Shown here: piece after piece, positions 34,301 to 45,500 of the stretch | How the letters are laid out: every line of letters begins with the position of its first letter | Numbering within the stretch: position 1 is the first letter of the stretch | DNA from: Gnetum montanum | Lineage: Eukaryota; Streptophyta; Gnetopsida; Gnetales; Gnetaceae | Assembly: GCA_015680685.1 (NCBI GenBank) | Contig: MNCI01035134.1 | Coordinates: 32,997 to 86,313 of the forward strand | Direction: 5' to 3' | DNA length: 53,317 bases | Notes under the pieces: model-generated | Told to the model about the DNA's origin: nothing | The model's input: only the letters and a program-made list of their open reading frames with translations | Database searches by the model: none | Made by a program: the position numbers and the translations under genes

Positions 34301-36124
34301 TGTTTTGGGTGGTTAACATTTACTACACTGTGCTACACTAGGTAGCATTGCACAGTGTAGCATTTGCTTCAAGTTGGTATTATTTACTAATTGCGACTAT
34401 GCTTTATTGGTAGAGGAAGAGGAGGAAGAAGGGGACAAAGAGGTGGTGGCCCCTAAAACAGGAGCAACAGAAGAAAACAAAGGGTCTCCAACCACAAAGG
34501 AAAGGGCCTCGGCCAATGAAGAAGGGGCCCATGCTACAGAAGAAAGGGCCTCCACTGGTGTGGAGAATTCCCTACTGATGAAGAAGAGACCCTTGCCGAT
34601 GAAGAGGAAAGGGGCCCAGCCACTAAGGAAGAGGCTCCTGGTGATCAGGAAAAGGCCCCTGCTAATGACCCTTTTGCAAAGAGCAGTTCGGTATCGGAGG
34701 GGCACATGAGCATCGAGGATGCTGCTATGTTATTGGGTCAGCTAGAAGGAGAGGGGCTCCACTTTGATGCTGGTGAGTTTGACTACATATTTGACAGTGT
34801 GCTGATGGGAAACCCCCTTGCTATCACCCCTAAGGGTTTGCTGGGTAGGAGCTTTACATTGTTATTTACGTTGTTCATCAGCTCTATTATGCTTCCTCTC
34901 CACTATGACTAACACGTTTTACTGTGCAATCGACACCACTATTGATACTTTCGGCCTATCCTTGATCCACTTGCAACCATGGGCTAAAACCCTCGACAAA
35001 TTTACTTTCATGGAGGGGCTGGTCGATGACATGATCAACCGTCTAAAGCAGATCGACCCAGAAGTGGGTAAGTTGAAATTGCTACACTAGACTCTTTAAA
35101 TTGTTGTTGCTTCACTATGCCATTATGACTAATGCCTTTCTATGTGTGTTTGGCAGTCTCTCATCTCAAGTGGGACCATAAGTGAGTGGTTGAGGTCGAT
35201 GTTGTGCTTGAATTTCCATCGGAGGTGACCAAGGTACCCCATTGCATATATGACAAAGCAAGCTAATATGTAGTGTAATCACTCCCTGTGGGAATGTAGG
35301 TGTGTGAACAAAGATTTCTAGAAATAGGTATAGAGGCTTGAGAAGGAGAAGGCCAACCTAACCACCAAAGTGAGAGATCTTTGTTCTAGGAACGAATTCC
35401 TATTGACCCGAGACACCAATGATGGCAGTTGGCACATGGTCATCATCGACTATGTAAGGTATTGGACGATCGTGTGATGCAACAATGAGGCCACTCATGA
35501 AATAATAGAACAGCGCATGTAGATGGACCTGTTAGCCTAGAAGAACCAAGACTGGAATGACTATAGTGCAAAGGTTTACGAGTGGGGGCAGGCACAGAAA
35601 AAATACAAACATATATATAATCTAGAACTTGTCACCTACCGTAAACAATACTAGGATGCCTCTGCCAAGTTACATACCTACGAGGTATTCCTAGACATTA
35701 TTGGCGTTTCTGGGGCTTACAATAACTTCATGAAATAGGTGATAGTGACTGAATCCCCTGAAAGGGAAATGACCTTTCCTATGGGTGAAACCACTACTGC
35801 CACCTTTTCTCTAGGACCATCAAGATGGACATCCATAGAAAAGGATAAGGTTGCAGCAAGCGCTAACCTGGGAGATAGGAATTGGGCCGATATTACAGAA
35901 GAGGAGATCTTGCAACACCTCGCTGCAAGCATAGATCGGATACCCCCCAAAACAGACGTCGGGCCATCTTAGGTGGGTCATTTCTTGGCATTGTGATCAT
36001 TTATTTTATTTGAGTCTTTATTGTGATTTTAGATGACTAATTCATTTTTTCTATGGTACAGAATTCGGATGAAAACACAAGACCTAGTGCGACAGGGGAC
36101 GATGGGGTTGGTGAAGGATCATAG
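31349..36124 (+). pseudogene. Spliced gene antisense to the Tat-like element, unknown family, decayed
   Basis: Coding sequence on plus, opposite to gag and pol. Best-supported exons: 31349-31467, 32313-32597, 32731-32777, 32863-33172, 33234-34283, 34414-34844, about 34927-35067, 35157-35233, 35300-35972, 36062-36124. Most junctions fit GT-AG and keep phase; the acceptor near 34926 lacks AG, and single-base shifts are needed in exons 3/4, 6 and 8/9. Total is about 1,060 codons. The central exon (350 codons, one frame) contains LFGVPFDGLPMGEKYKKD, DIEEWLRAAKD and FPKLLFQGKIIRIEQAWI. Exon 6 is an acidic repeat (TGATEENKGSP, ATEERAS, ATKEEAPGD). Exon 9 looks like a coiled coil (VQRLEKEKANLTTKVRDL once a stop is read as Q). 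About 20 in-frame stops fit single C-to-T changes in CAG, CAA or CGA. I recognise no family and assign no function. Confidence 0.7.
32164..32270. repeat. 28-bp tandem repeat in intron 1 of the antisense gene
   Basis: Four consecutive units starting TCATGCTACGCTA or TTATGCTACGCTA, followed by TATATGCAAT or CATGCAAT and a purine-rich end. The GCTACGCTA core is the one dispersed through the LTRs of the same element. Confidence 0.85.
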
Positions 36125-36319
36125 TGTAGCAATCGAGAATTTTATTTGATTTCTCACAAAGAATGTTGCAAACATTATTAATTAATTTTTTGAATGAAAG
36201 AAAAAAAAGATGAAATATGATGAGATTTATTTCATTTTGACTTGTGTTGTATTTATTTTTATGTTATTCTTTATATTTTCTTTTTTATCAATTAAACTCC
36301 TTGGGAGCATCTCGTCTTA

Positions 36320-36510
36320 GTTTTAGGCTGTTTTGGGTCGTAATAATAGTTTAAGGCCATTTCGGGCAATTAGTAGTTTTAGGCCATTTTGGGCCATTGG
36401 TAGTTTTAGGCCATTTTGATCCACTGGAAGTTTTAGGCCATTTTAGGCCATTTTAGGCCGCCAAATGTTAATAGGAATTTTTTTTTGCTAGTTTTAGGCC
36501 TTAGTGGGCC
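36320..36510. repeat. Tandem repeat, AGTTTTAGGCCATTTTGGGCC units
   Basis: About seven units of 25-30 bp with AGTTTTAGGCC followed by TTTTGGGCC or TTTAGGCC. The array lies between the end of the antisense gene and the end of the gag-protease frame, so the antisense gene has a repeat array on each side. Confidence 0.8.
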
Positions 36511-36680
36511 GTGATATGATGCAAACAACGGACATGATGTGATTTGTTTAAAGAATGAAAAATGAGTGAGACCCTTAGCGTAAACAAATGAATAGGAAGA
36601 AAATAAGAAATAAACATATAATGAGTGTTAATCATGTTGGAAGTAGTCGGGTAGTTACGCTACATAGGTAATGGTCATTC

Positions 36681-39600
36681 TCACAGCTGCTTTCTAGCCC
36701 ATCGTGGGCTTGGTGATACGTAAGGCTGAGGGGCTTTGTTGCGGTATTCTTCCATGTCGTTTTCTACCACTTGAAAAGGTAATTCAGCCCATGTAATTTT
36801 ATTTTCTGATCTCGCATTTTGGGCTAGCTCATTTGCCAAACAAGTAACCTTGGTGGGGATAGGTGTTTCATTCTCAGAGGTTACTACTTCTAAACCTTGC
36901 TCCATGTCAACATTGTTTATTGCTTGGGTTGCCACTTCATCACCATGGATGACCACCTCCCTGCTCATGTAAGGTAGGTGAATTTCTTAATGTATGGGTG
37001 AAGAGACAACCCTGAGTTGGGCTAACCACAACCTCCCCAAGATCAGGTTAAATCCGAGCATCTCTTCTACCATGATGAATGTTGCACTTGTGGGGAACTG
37101 ATCCCCTGCCACAAAGTTAATGTGAACTGTCCCTTTTACCACCACCCACGCTCCATTGAATGACTTTAGACATGAATTTTTTGTGATTTTTATTTGATCC
37201 ACCAAATCCAGTTTGTCCACTATGGGGAACGGGATGACATTTGTAGCAGCCCCATCATCGACATGTACTCTTCGGATCTTGTGTTGACCGACCCAAATCG
37301 TGATGAACAGGGATGTTGTTGTGGCTTGGTCCTTCTCAAGGTCATCCTTGATGGACTCATCATGAAATGTCAACTAAGCTGGTCATGGTTCTTTAGGTGT
37401 GGAAGGAAGCATAACCGCATGGATCGCTTTCTCCTCTGCCAGCATGTTTTCGTCAACCGATATGGATGTTAACATGTGAACCAAGGCTTTGTAGTGTATG
37501 ATGGAGGTCATTATGAAATTGTACAGGCTCAAAGTTGTATTCTTTTTTTTAGAGCCTGTTTGACCTGAGTAAGAGCATTTAAAAGGTCTTGTCCACTTTC
37601 TGGTTGCTTGTCACCCTTTTCCTCCTCCATTCGTCCTAGAAGACGAATTTCTTGAGGAGCAATAGTTTCAAGTTTGGGACTAGACCTTTTTGGGTGAGAT
37701 GGCAATGATTGTGTGGGTGTAGCGATGTCAATTGTTGATGACTAGGGGGGCGTAGACATGGAGGATGATGGTATAGGCTTGGAGGAACCTAGGGTGGTAT
37801 GCTCCTTGGCTGTTTCATCCGTCAAACACTCTTCCTGTTTCTTTGAATGGGAAGGTTGTGATGCTATCTTATGTTGGCTCTATGTGATGGGGCTAGTTGA
37901 GTGTTTTGACCCCCTAATGATGAATGGTGTTTGTGGTGTTAGTGTGGGCAGCGATGTAGTTTTGACTATAAAGGATGCAGGGGCAGATGTCTGAGGAGGA
38001 ACCTTGAGAACAAACAGTTCTTGTGGCATCTTCTTTGCTATTGTTGGTGTTACTATGCCACATTGAGGCTCATGAACCACAAACGTCCACTGTAGCGGTT
38101 CTGGATTACTATCTATGCCAATTGTGTTGATAATGTACCCTGCATCATTAGCATTGAGGGGGTCCTTGTAAATGTGCATGGATTGATTTTTAGGGTGGAT
38201 GGGGTTGCCTTCATCTAGAACCAACTTCCCCTGATCAATCATCTGTTGGATGTCATCTTTTAGTGCTAAAAAGTAATCTGTGTTGTGACCACAGAGTTGA
38301 TGGTAGTCATAGAACTGCTCTAGTCTAAAGTTCTTAGGAATTGGTGGCTCGTTGGGCATAGCCAAGGAGGGGTTTCTATGGAGCTTGTAGTATCGTTGAT
38401 GTTGTTTGGTTGCTTTCTTGGACATCCACTTATGTTGGATGTACCCAACCCCCAACAATTACTTTAGAAGTTTTGAAGGCTTGATGGGAAATGGGGTGTA
38501 CTTGAAGTGATCTTTACGCTCAAAGTTGGGTTTAGGATGGGTTGATGCCTCTGATGCCGACATGGAGGGTTGGGCAGCATTAGTTGAACTAGGTGCAGGG
38601 TTAGTTGCCGTTATGGCCACCTTTTTGTTATTGTTGTTGTTGGGCTTTGCCTCATTTTCCATGGCGGCCACCATGGCCATTGTGGCTTTGCCCCTCTCTT
38701 TGTCTTTTTTGGTATATGCATTTTTATACACAACATAGGCTGAGTCTTTACTGGCTTTAGCTGTGTCCTGGATGCTCTTGGTCTGGGCAAAAGATTGACT
38801 AAGAGAGCGCAAGGCTAAGTAATACATCTTGGATTTGATGAAATCGTTCACCACCCCCTTGAAGATGGCCAACAAATGGGCTTCCGCGGTAGGCTCATGG
38901 ATCTCATTCAAGGTGGTGCTCCACCATTGTATAAACTTTTGCACTGACTCCAGCGGGTCTTGCTTAATGCCCATCAATTGGTCCAATGTGACTTTGTGAT
39001 TTAAGTTATACTTGAAGTGGGTCACAAACTGGGTCAACAATTCCTCTAGTGTTGAGATGGAGGCACGCGGGAGTGCGCGGTACTAGTCTAGAGCTTTGCC
39101 TGTCAGAAACATAGGAAAGATGTGAATAATGGTATGCAACCACTGTTGCAACAACAAAGATTTTTATCTAAATGTGACCAAATGTGCATTGGGATTGCCC
39201 TCGTCGTTGTATTTTGTGAAGTGGGGAAGTGGCATCCCAGGGGGTAATGTGAGCATGCGAATGACTAGGCTGATGGGTCATCATGGTAGAAATCCATGAC
39301 ATGCACTGTGTTAGAACCGACAACATTGATACGCTTGATATCTTTAGTGAAGGTTTGGATAAGTTAAAATGCTTGATCTAGACCTGGAGACGACTTAGAC
39401 AGTTGTAGGGTTATAGGGGCTACCCTTGCAAAGGGTGTTACTTGCAAGGTCCACCACCTAGTGGGTGATGCTATTGGAGCAGCGGCCGTTGGTGGTGCTG
39501 TAGGGTTAGTCATTTGTGGGACTGATGGGATGGGTCACAATCCTGCACTTGGTTGTGACTCCTGTGGGACTTGATACTCTTGGTAGTAAGGGTGATGTGG

Positions 39601-40419
39601 CATCTGGGAGGGTTGTGAAATAGGGGGTGAAGTGACTGGGGTCCACACGGTTGGGGCTGGGCCTGTCATTGATGGTGGAATAGGTGTAGATGATGGAGTA
39701 GGAGCAGAGGCTCCATGCAACTATGAGGTAGATGCGATGTGCATGTAGGGTAGGGTACATGTGACTAGCACCTAGTATGAGGATGGGACAGAATGAGGAG
39801 GGAGAGTGCCTGGGAATGAAACTGAGGGAGGAGCATGTTGATATGCTGAGGATGTAGGATGGCTGCCCATGGCTGATGAAAATGTAGATTGCAACGGAGT
39901 CGTTGTAGTCATAAAAGAGGCAAATGCAAAAAGTGGGTTTGACCTAAAGACTATGGTGGGAGGGATGGTCATAGGGTAAGTCTGGCCACCACCCTTGGAT
40001 TGGGATTCTAGGTCTTCCTGTCCATCCTAGAACGCTTCATCGTAATGGGATGCCATTTCCTGCTCCCTAGGCTTACTGACTCGCAGTAGCTGATCTAAGA
40101 TCCATTGATACGTTTCTGTCAGGGGGATGGTAATGTCAAGGGTAGGGTCAAATTCCCTCCCATTCTAATGAAGGAACTCAAAGTTGTGTTTTTCCTCAAC
40201 TTCTTAGCAATCCAGGGGTAGATTTGCCTAGATCTTTATGCAAAGGAAGTCGTAACAGTCTACGTCTTGTGCCAAGAATTCGGGCAATAGATGTCAGATC
40301 CTGAGGGACTGGTGTGGTGCCAGTACTAGGTTAGGTGGCCGCTCAGCACCCATGGTGCTTTGAGTTGAGAAAGGAGCCTCAAAGCTTGAGGTAGAAACAA
40401 TGGTTGTTGACGAAATCAT
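36681..40419 (-). pseudogene. Tat-type gag and protease
   Basis: Starts at ATG 40419 (MISSTTIVSTSSFEAPF) and runs on minus through a proline/threonine-rich N-terminal part (about 39990-39500) into the capsid (LTQFVTHFKYNLNHKVTLDQ, DPLESVQKFIQWW, AEAHLLAIFKGVVNDFIKSK; 39040-38800). A lysine/asparagine region follows, then FYDYHQLCGHNTDYFLALKD near 38290. There the usual C..H....H....C knuckle of Tat gag has lost two cysteines (Y and F). Protease at 37373-36987: VHVDDGAATNVIPF, VVKGTVHINF and FNLILGRLWLAQLR, with DDG at the catalytic site. The frame continues to 36681 and stops after WARKQL. RT does not follow here; it resumes 6.2 kb further on. About ten stops break the frame. Confidence 0.82.
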
Positions 40420-40633
40420 TTTGCATGATAAAAGCGAAAATCGCAAATGGGAAACACAAAAATGAATAGGTGATCAGAGGCTTTTATGCTACTGGGTTCC
40501 AAAAGAACCATTGTTGCGAGCAGTCTACACCACACGATGCGTAAATGACCATAAAAGGGTGTCACATTTACACTAGTATGTGACAGGGTACAGAGAGTGT
40601 GCAAGACTACCTATAGATGTAGAAAGGGCACAC
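40420..40633 (-). other. 5' leader of the Tat-like element
   Basis: About 214 bp between the 5' LTR and the gag ATG. In element orientation it begins GTGTGCCCTTTCTAC. No TGG-starting primer-binding site is evident, so the tRNA primer could not be assigned. Confidence 0.6.
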
Positions 40634-42532
40634 TGTTGTAATTGAAAATGTCAATGGCTGGAACATTGAGGGGTTATCGGGTGAAAAATTTAACCTTGGA
40701 TCTATGTGAGGGCAGTGCTAGAGAAAAACAGAAGCATGGTGCCTTGAATGGTTTGGTCAATTAGATAGGAACTTAAGCGATCTATCTTAACCTTTCGTGA
40801 GCGTTTGTTTCAGAAGCGAGACACACGAAGTAAATCGATGATTGAAAAATGTAAAGCGGTAAAATTAATGCAAAATAATGATGATAGTAAACAAATAGAA
40901 AAATAGATTTGAATGAGAGAATGCACCACCCCAAAGGTTGCGGATTTGATCCTTTGCCTTGTTTGATAAGTGTACAATAGGTTGTGCAAGACTGAAGAGA
41001 CACTACTTACATTGAAAAGTATGATCACAAGTCTTCTGCTTGCTATTTTGTTTGTTGAGATGTCAAAACTCTCGACTCACAAAGGGATGTTTGGAGCCAA
41101 CTAGAGAACTCAAAGGTAAAAAAAATTCTTAAAATGCCAACTATGGTCTCTGAAAGCCAACTTAAAAGCCAACTGCGCCAAAATGCCAATCTTTTCTGCC
41201 AACAAGCCAACCAAGAAGCCAACCAATTTTTTTTTGTTAACAACCTAATTTTCTCTCCAACCTTTCAAGCGTTGTTTGTTGGGGTATTTATAGGGCTAGG
41301 GGTAGGAGAGAAATGTGGTTTGGATGCCACATATTTTGGGCCCCCCACAAGGTGCAAATGTGGCTGTACTATGTAGGTGTGCGATGTTGGATGTGAACTT
41401 TGTTACGCTGTGACCATACTGCTAAAACAACATGTGAAAAAATCTAGTGTGTCGTCAATGCAAGAACAATGGAGCCTATGCTCGAGGACTATGTCTTCCC
41501 TGTTCTTATGAGTAGGGTCAAGCATAGGAACAATTTTTCAGGAGCTGACTAGGAGGATGCAAAATGGAGTGGAATTGTTGATTTTGCCAAAGAGATGCCA
41601 GAGTGAGAAAGATTGTTGCCAACAAGTTCTAGAGCTACCTGAAGATTTCTTGATGCTTCTATGCTAGTGTTGAACTACTTACACTATTAAACACATTAGT
41701 GTAGCATAGGTAGTTTCTTGCTACGCTGTGCTACGCTACGTAGCGTAGCATAGCGTAGCCGTTGGGCTTGATGAAAATTTGCGTAAGAGCTGAAGAGCGT
41801 TTTTTTGAGGCTTAGTCATGCTAACAACTGCAAATTTTGTCCTTCATGCTAGAGAGCTTTTAAACTTGTTGAATTCATGCTTGAAACACTTTTGCTATTT
41901 TTGCATCGTTGCTATGCTATGCTATCCTATGTAGGATAGCACAGCGTAACAGTTAGTGTACCTTGCTTCTTTGTTTAATTCACCATTTTTCTAGCAATAA
42001 AGTTTGCTCGAGGCCTAAGGGCTAAGAAGGGAAACCTTTTTTGGAGGCCAAAGCATTTCCAAGTGCAATTTTCTTATTGGAGTTACTTGGCATGATGGGC
42101 CTTTTTGCTTTGCCTTTGCTACGTTGTGCTACGCTACATAGCGTAGCACTTTGTGTTGGTTGAATTCTGACTTGTCTTGTAATCGTTTTGTCAATTTGCA
42201 CTTGGACGCTTGAGCGGTTATCTTTTGATGCTTGCTACACTACATAGCATAGTAGAATTCCTTACTAGAAAACTTGCCAAACTATTTTGCTCATCTTGAA
42301 CACATTTGATAACTCCTAGCATAGTCTCTAGGTAGACTATTAGCTGAGTGAATTATGTAGTTGAGCAGGCTAGAGAGTCCGATGAGCCTGTCAGCCTTGG
42401 AGATAGAAAACTTGCTAGACTGGACAGTGTACCCTTAATGCGAACCATCATGATGCTGCACTTGTGGAAGTCCTTGCCTAAATTCTCAGACTCTACTGAA
42501 GCATGAGAGCCTTGAAATTTTATGGTGTTTCT
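40634..42532 (-). repeat. 5' LTR of the Tat-like element
   Basis: 1899 bp, from TGTTGTAATTG to TATGGTGTTTCT on plus. It matches the split 3' LTR throughout and lacks the solo LTR, which shows that the latter arrived later. A TATA box on minus (TATTTATA on plus) lies at 41285-41292. Palindromic TACGCTA clusters lie near 41720-41765, 41915-41945 and 42117-42150. The CTAAG target duplicate follows. Confidence 0.87.
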
Positions 42533-45500
42533 CTAAGAGCTACTACAAGTCGTTTCTTACTCCTCCAAGTGATGAGATTTCCAAAGACAAAGGTATTGTA
42601 TCTTACTATTGATCTTTTATTAGTCTTGGAGCTTGCCTAGTCAACATCCATAAATATCTTGATATCTTTGGTTGATGTCTTCTTGAAGTAGAGACATTCA
42701 CCAAGGGTACCTTTTAGATACCTTAGAATTCGGAACACTTTGCTCATGTGTTCTTTAGTTGGGTGGTTCATGAATTGACTAACAATACTAACTAAGAAGA
42801 AATAGTAGGTCTAGTATGAGAAAGATAAAGAAGTTTTCCAACAAGCCTCTAATACCTCCCCTTGTCCACTAGTGGACTTTTTTCATTTGAATCTAACTTG
42901 CCATCTATTGAAGTGTTAGTTAGTTTACATTCAAGCATTCTAGTTTCCTTGAGTAAGTCTAGAACATATTTACATTGACTGAAATTCCTAATTTTTGATC
43001 TCCCTATTTCCATTCCAATGAAATATCTGAGATTTCTCAAGTCCTTTATCTCAAATTCCTAAGCAAGAAATTTCTTTAGGATGGCTATTTCTCTTTCATC
43101 ATTTCTAGTTAGGATGATATCATCAACATAGATAATAATGATGGATGTTCTACCTTCATAAGAGTGCTTGACAAACATAGTATGATCCATTTGGCATTGT
43201 GAATAGTCATGTCTCTTTATAGCCTTTAGAAATCGATCAAACCATGCACGTGAAGATTGTTTAAGATAATAAAGAGATTTCTTCAGTTTGCATACTTTGT
43301 TGACATTTTCTATAGACTTGATACTTGGTGGAATGTCCATGTAAACTTCCTCTTCAAGATCTTCATTTAAGAATGCATTTTCGATGTCCAATTGGTGTAG
43401 AGGCTAATCAAGATTAACTGCAAGGGATAGAAGGAATCAAATGGTATTTAATTTGGCAACGAGAGTAAAATTTTTCTAGTAATCAATTCCATAGGATTGT
43501 GTAAAGCCTTTGGCCACAAGACAAGCTTTGTGTCTATTAATACTTCCATTTGCCTTGTATTTAATCATGAAGATCCATTTACATCCAATAGTATTTTTGC
43601 CTTCTAGTAGCTCAAATAAATCCCATGTTTCATTCTTCCTCAAAGCATTGATATCATCATCCATCGCTAATTTTTGCTATGGTCTTTGAAGAGCCTCTAG
43701 AATATTACTGGGAATTTGAATATCTATAAGGCTTGTAGTAAATGCATGATATCTAGGTGACAACTTATTTTAAGAAACAAATTTCTGTATTGGGTGTTTT
43801 GTACATGATCTTACCCCTTTCCTTAATGTAATTGGTAAAACCAAAAGTTCATCAAAATCAAGAATTGAATTAGTGTTACCTAGATGTGAGTCATTATGGA
43901 TTGAATCTGATACATTTTCATGAACAATGCTCAGGTAGAATTATTCTTTCATATCCTTTTGAGTTGATTTCCTTCTTGAGTACACAATGAGCTCTTTATT
44001 TACAATCTCATGAGGAAAAATCAGTAGTGGATTGAGATTTGGGCTTGAGTTGGATTGAGTGAGTGTCTCAATAGAAGAAGGATTTGGTTTTGGATCCCAA
44101 AAATGATATTCTTGATTTTCACTCTTCCCTTGAATGTCAATTTTGGGATAATAAGGTTGTGTTTCCATAAACGTGACATCCATTGAGTGGTAAAAATGTT
44201 TTGTACTAGGACAATAGCATGTATACCCCTTTTGATTTGGTGAATATCCTAGGAATACACATTTGGTGGCCTTAGGATCAAGTTTGCTACAAAATTGTTG
44301 GGGAATATGAACAAAAATTGTACAATCAAATCCTTTGAAAGGGATTGATGAAATGAGTTGAGTTGTTGGAAAAGCTTTTATAAGAACTTGACAAGGATTA
44401 TGGAAATTAAAAACTTGTAATGTTATTTGATTGAAGAGATATGCAGTAGTAAGAAAATCTTCTCCCCAAAAGAAATTTGGAACTTGAGAGGAAAGTTGGA
44501 GGGCGTGGACAACTTCCAATAAATGCTTATTTTTTCTTTTAGCTATCCCATTTTGTTGTGGGGTATCAATACAAGAGCTTTAATGGACAATTCCCTCTTT
44601 AGAAAAAAAATCCCCAAGAATAGAGTTGAAATATTCTTTTGCATTGTCAGTTCTCAAGATTTGAATTTTTGTTTTAAATTGTGTTTGAATGATGTTCATG
44701 AAATATTTAAAGATTTTGATGACTTCAAATTTTTCTTTCATTAGAAATATCCAAGTGAGTCTTGCATGATCATCCACAAAAGATACAAACCATCTAGCCC
44801 CTATCACATTTTTTATTTTTGATGGACCCTAAACATCACTATGAACCATAGAAAAAGGATGAGATGCTTTGTATGGTTGTGTTGGATAATAGTTATTGAC
44901 ATGTTTTAAAAGTTGACAAATTTCACTATGAAGATCATTTGAATTTTTATTGAATAATGATGGATGGAAAGAGTCTTTTAAGATACAAAAAACTAGGATG
45001 AGCTAGTCTATGATGCCATAGTATAATTTCATTTTCCTTATTTGATTTAAATATAGAAAAAGATTGTTTGTCATTAACTGTATGTAAAGATTTTCTCTTA
45101 AGTTGGTTGCCTTCTCTAAAGATATAGAGTCCTGCACACACCTCAGCACTACCAAGCATCTGTCCCGAAGTCAAATCCTAAAAAACACAATGATTGGAAA
45201 GAAATTTAACTACACCATTCATATCCTATGTGAGTTTACTAATGGATAACAAGTTGCAATTCAGGTTAAGGATAAGGAGAATAGATTTGAGGGTTAACCC
45301 CCTATGTAATACAACAGAACTTGTACAAGACACCTTAGATAGAGAACCATTAGTAATATGAATAATATGGTTCTTAGTGCATGGTATGTAGTCTTGAAGA
45401 ATTGTAGAATCTCTAGTCATGTGATTTGATGCTCTAAAGTCAACAATCCAAGTGCTTAACTTATTATCCTTTTTAACTTTTAGAGTAGTGAGAAAGTTAC

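Larger units (their letters stand above)
22342..42532 (-). mobile_element. Large Tat/Ogre-like Ty3/gypsy retrotransposon carrying an antisense gene
   Basis: A 20.2-kb element on minus. LTRs of 1899 bp (40634-42532, 5') and, minus a solo-LTR insert, about 1.87 kb (22342-25193, 3') start TGAAACACC and end ACAACA in element orientation; the 5' copy has lost the first T. Target duplicates are CTATG (22337-22341) and CTAAG (42533-42537). Order from the 5' end: leader, gag, protease, 6.2-kb spacer with an antisense gene, RT, RNase H, a second plant-type RNase H, integrase, long 3' region with tandem repeats, polypurine tract. A second RNase H and large size are features of the Tat lineage (Ogre, Retand, Grande). 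All frames contain stops, so this copy is not autonomous. Confidence 0.87.

Noticed and set aside
34397-34705. 102-codon minus frame rich in serine and leucine
   Set aside because: It is the complement of the acidic repeat in exon 6 of the antisense gene and has no independent support.
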